Positions 34,916-35,816 of a stretch of DNA of 35,816 nt are shown here, one piece after another. The translations under genes were made by a program, and so were the position numbers. Source of the stretch: a bacterium (GTDB taxonomy: Bacteria > Electryoneota > JAOADG01); NCBI GenBank assembly GCA_030247525.1, contig JAOTSC010000011.1:1-35816 (forward strand), read 5' to 3'. Below the pieces are notes generated by a model. It was given only the letters and a program-made list of their open reading frames with translations, was not told the DNA's origin and did not search any database. How positions within the stretch are numbered: the stretch's first letter is position 1; every line of letters starts with the position of its first letter.

Positions 34916-35816
34916 ATGTTAAATGTTCTATATAAAGTGCAAGCTCGAATAATGGGAGTTTCGCTTACACTTTTTCTTTTCGTGTTTGCAACTTACCAAT
35001 GTGCTTCTGCAGCCGCAGCAGTCAAAACTTATGGTTACTTCTCTGCAATTTATGAGGATACAGGAAAAATGCCGGACGATTCAAACGATCCGGGAGAGTT
35101 CGGTATCCCTCACTTGAACTTGATGTTTCAATCAACGATTAGCAACGACTTTCGAACCTATCTGAATCTGTTTGCCGATGGCGCAGAAGCGGTTGAAATT
35201 CGAAATGTTTGGGGGGAATATACTTACCGTGACTATCTCAAGTTTCGTGTCGGCAAACTGTATCGGCCCTTCGATCTTTTCAATGAAAAGTTAGATGCAC
35301 TGCCAACCCATAACTGCATCGAACCACCGGAACTGTTCGATAAAGATCATTTGATGATTCCCCGAGTTGGGGATTTCATGGTTCACGGAACTCACCCACT
35401 CGCTGGTCACTTGATGAAGTATTCATTCACAACCGGGAACAATGAAGTCGTCTCCTCATCAAAACCGGTATCGTGGGATTTGAACTACAACCCTGGAAAC
35501 ATTTTGATCGGCACCTCCGGATACTACGCGAATGAAAAAGCCGGTTCACCAGTTGCTTTAGGCGATGGCGCTCCTACCGGTGGGATTCTGCCTTGGATGA
35601 AGAGTGATAAGTATATGGTACTTGGCGGTTATGTACAAGCAAAGTGGGAAAATTTGTTGGTACAAGCGGCATATTGGACAGCAGATCACAAAGCAATCCG
35701 GGATACTGCTTTGGTACGAACACTCAGTACTTCTACTTATCTAAACGCCGATCAACAGAAGCGTTTCGGATTGAATTCTGCAGTGCTGAATGAAAATGGC
35801 GACCATACTATCGACA
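34916..35816 (+). CDS. Porin-like outer-membrane protein, N-terminal part (runs off right edge)
   Basis: Three hundred codons are present. The ATG at 34916 is preceded by GGAGGAG at ideal spacing. The N-terminus is a signal peptide (hydrophobic core about residues 14-31, ending CASAAAA). The mature part alternates short beta-like stretches with aromatic and charged residues, such as YGYFSAIYED, TYLNLFADG and YLKFRVGKLYRPFDLF, typical of phosphate-selective or general barrel proteins in diderm bacteria. RVGKLYRPF followed by an extended loop resembles porin O/P-type barrels. Transcription is divergent from the purine operon. Family placement is by overall character, with no diagnostic motif; the remainder lies outside the window. 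Confidence 0.7.
   Translation, partial: MLNVLYKVQARIMGVSLTLFLFVFATYQCASAAAAVKTYGYFSAIYEDTGKMPDDSNDPGEFGIPHLNLMFQSTISNDFRTYLNLFADGAEAVEIRNVWGEYTYRDYLKFRVGKLYRPFDLFNEKLDALPTHNCIEPPELFDKDHLMIPRVGDFMVHGTHPLAGHLMKYSFTTGNNEVVSSSKPVSWDLNYNPGNILIGTSGYYANEKAGSPVALGDGAPTGGILPWMKSDKYMVLGGYVQAKWENLLVQAAYWTADHKAIRDTALVRTLSTSTYLNADQQKRFGLNSAVLNENGDHTID

Overview
The window looks like chromosomal DNA of a diderm (Gram-negative type) bacterium with anaerobic, molybdenum-rich metabolism. Support comes from a Tat-signal molybdopterin oxidoreductase module, two xanthine-dehydrogenase-type enzymes, a secreted barrel-like outer-membrane protein and a sigma-54-type promoter. I cannot assign a phylum. I see no mobile elements, CRISPR, tRNA or rRNA. 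Almost everything reads on the minus strand; only the LysR gene and the right-edge porin-like gene read on the plus strand.

Left block (1-1495): a minus-strand mobA-moaA unit (moaA cut by the window edge). Its structured leader looks like a molybdenum-cofactor riboswitch followed by an intrinsic terminator. Next (1584-8191) is a sulfur-type membrane oxidoreductase operon. In transcription order it encodes a Tat-exported molybdopterin catalytic subunit (interrupted by two in-frame stops), a four-cluster ferredoxin subunit, a terpenoid-cyclase-like protein, an NrfD/PsrC membrane subunit, two half-size YeeE/YedE transporter proteins and a membrane-anchored rhodanese whose catalytic Cys is Ser. 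A LysR regulator (8387-9301) diverges from it across a near-consensus sigma-70 promoter.

Right block (9322-34183): eighteen minus-strand genes over about 25 kb with gaps of at most 59 bp and many start/stop overlaps, so probably one very long transcription unit. Its first thirteen genes form an anaerobic purine-degradation island related to the E. coli yge/ygf cluster: a canonical xanthine dehydrogenase (fused 2Fe-2S/FAD plus Mo subunit), a frameshifted dihydropyrimidine-dehydrogenase-like flavoprotein, SsnA, YgeY, a threonine-synthase-like enzyme, a hydantoinase, a second xanthine-dehydrogenase-like Mo subunit with its own 2Fe-2S subunit, the YgeW carbamoyltransferase, a second fold-II PLP enzyme, MocA-like cytidylyltransferase and XdhC. 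The last five genes switch to carbohydrate: GH130 phosphorylase, CBM9-like protein, secreted endonuclease/exonuclease/phosphatase-family protein, sodium:solute symporter and GH20 hexosaminidase.

The logic is coherent: purine hydroxylation by Mo enzymes, flavoprotein reduction, ring opening by cyclic amidohydrolases, carbamoyl transfer (possible ATP gain through carbamoyl phosphate), and PLP-dependent elimination of the diamino/ureido product. Each Mo enzyme class has a matching cofactor nucleotidyltransferase nearby (MobA for the sulfur enzyme, MocA for the dehydrogenases). A 732-bp AT-rich control region (34184-34915) carries a strong sigma-54-type promoter for the purine operon with an upstream inverted repeat, and separates it from the porin-like gene running off the right edge.
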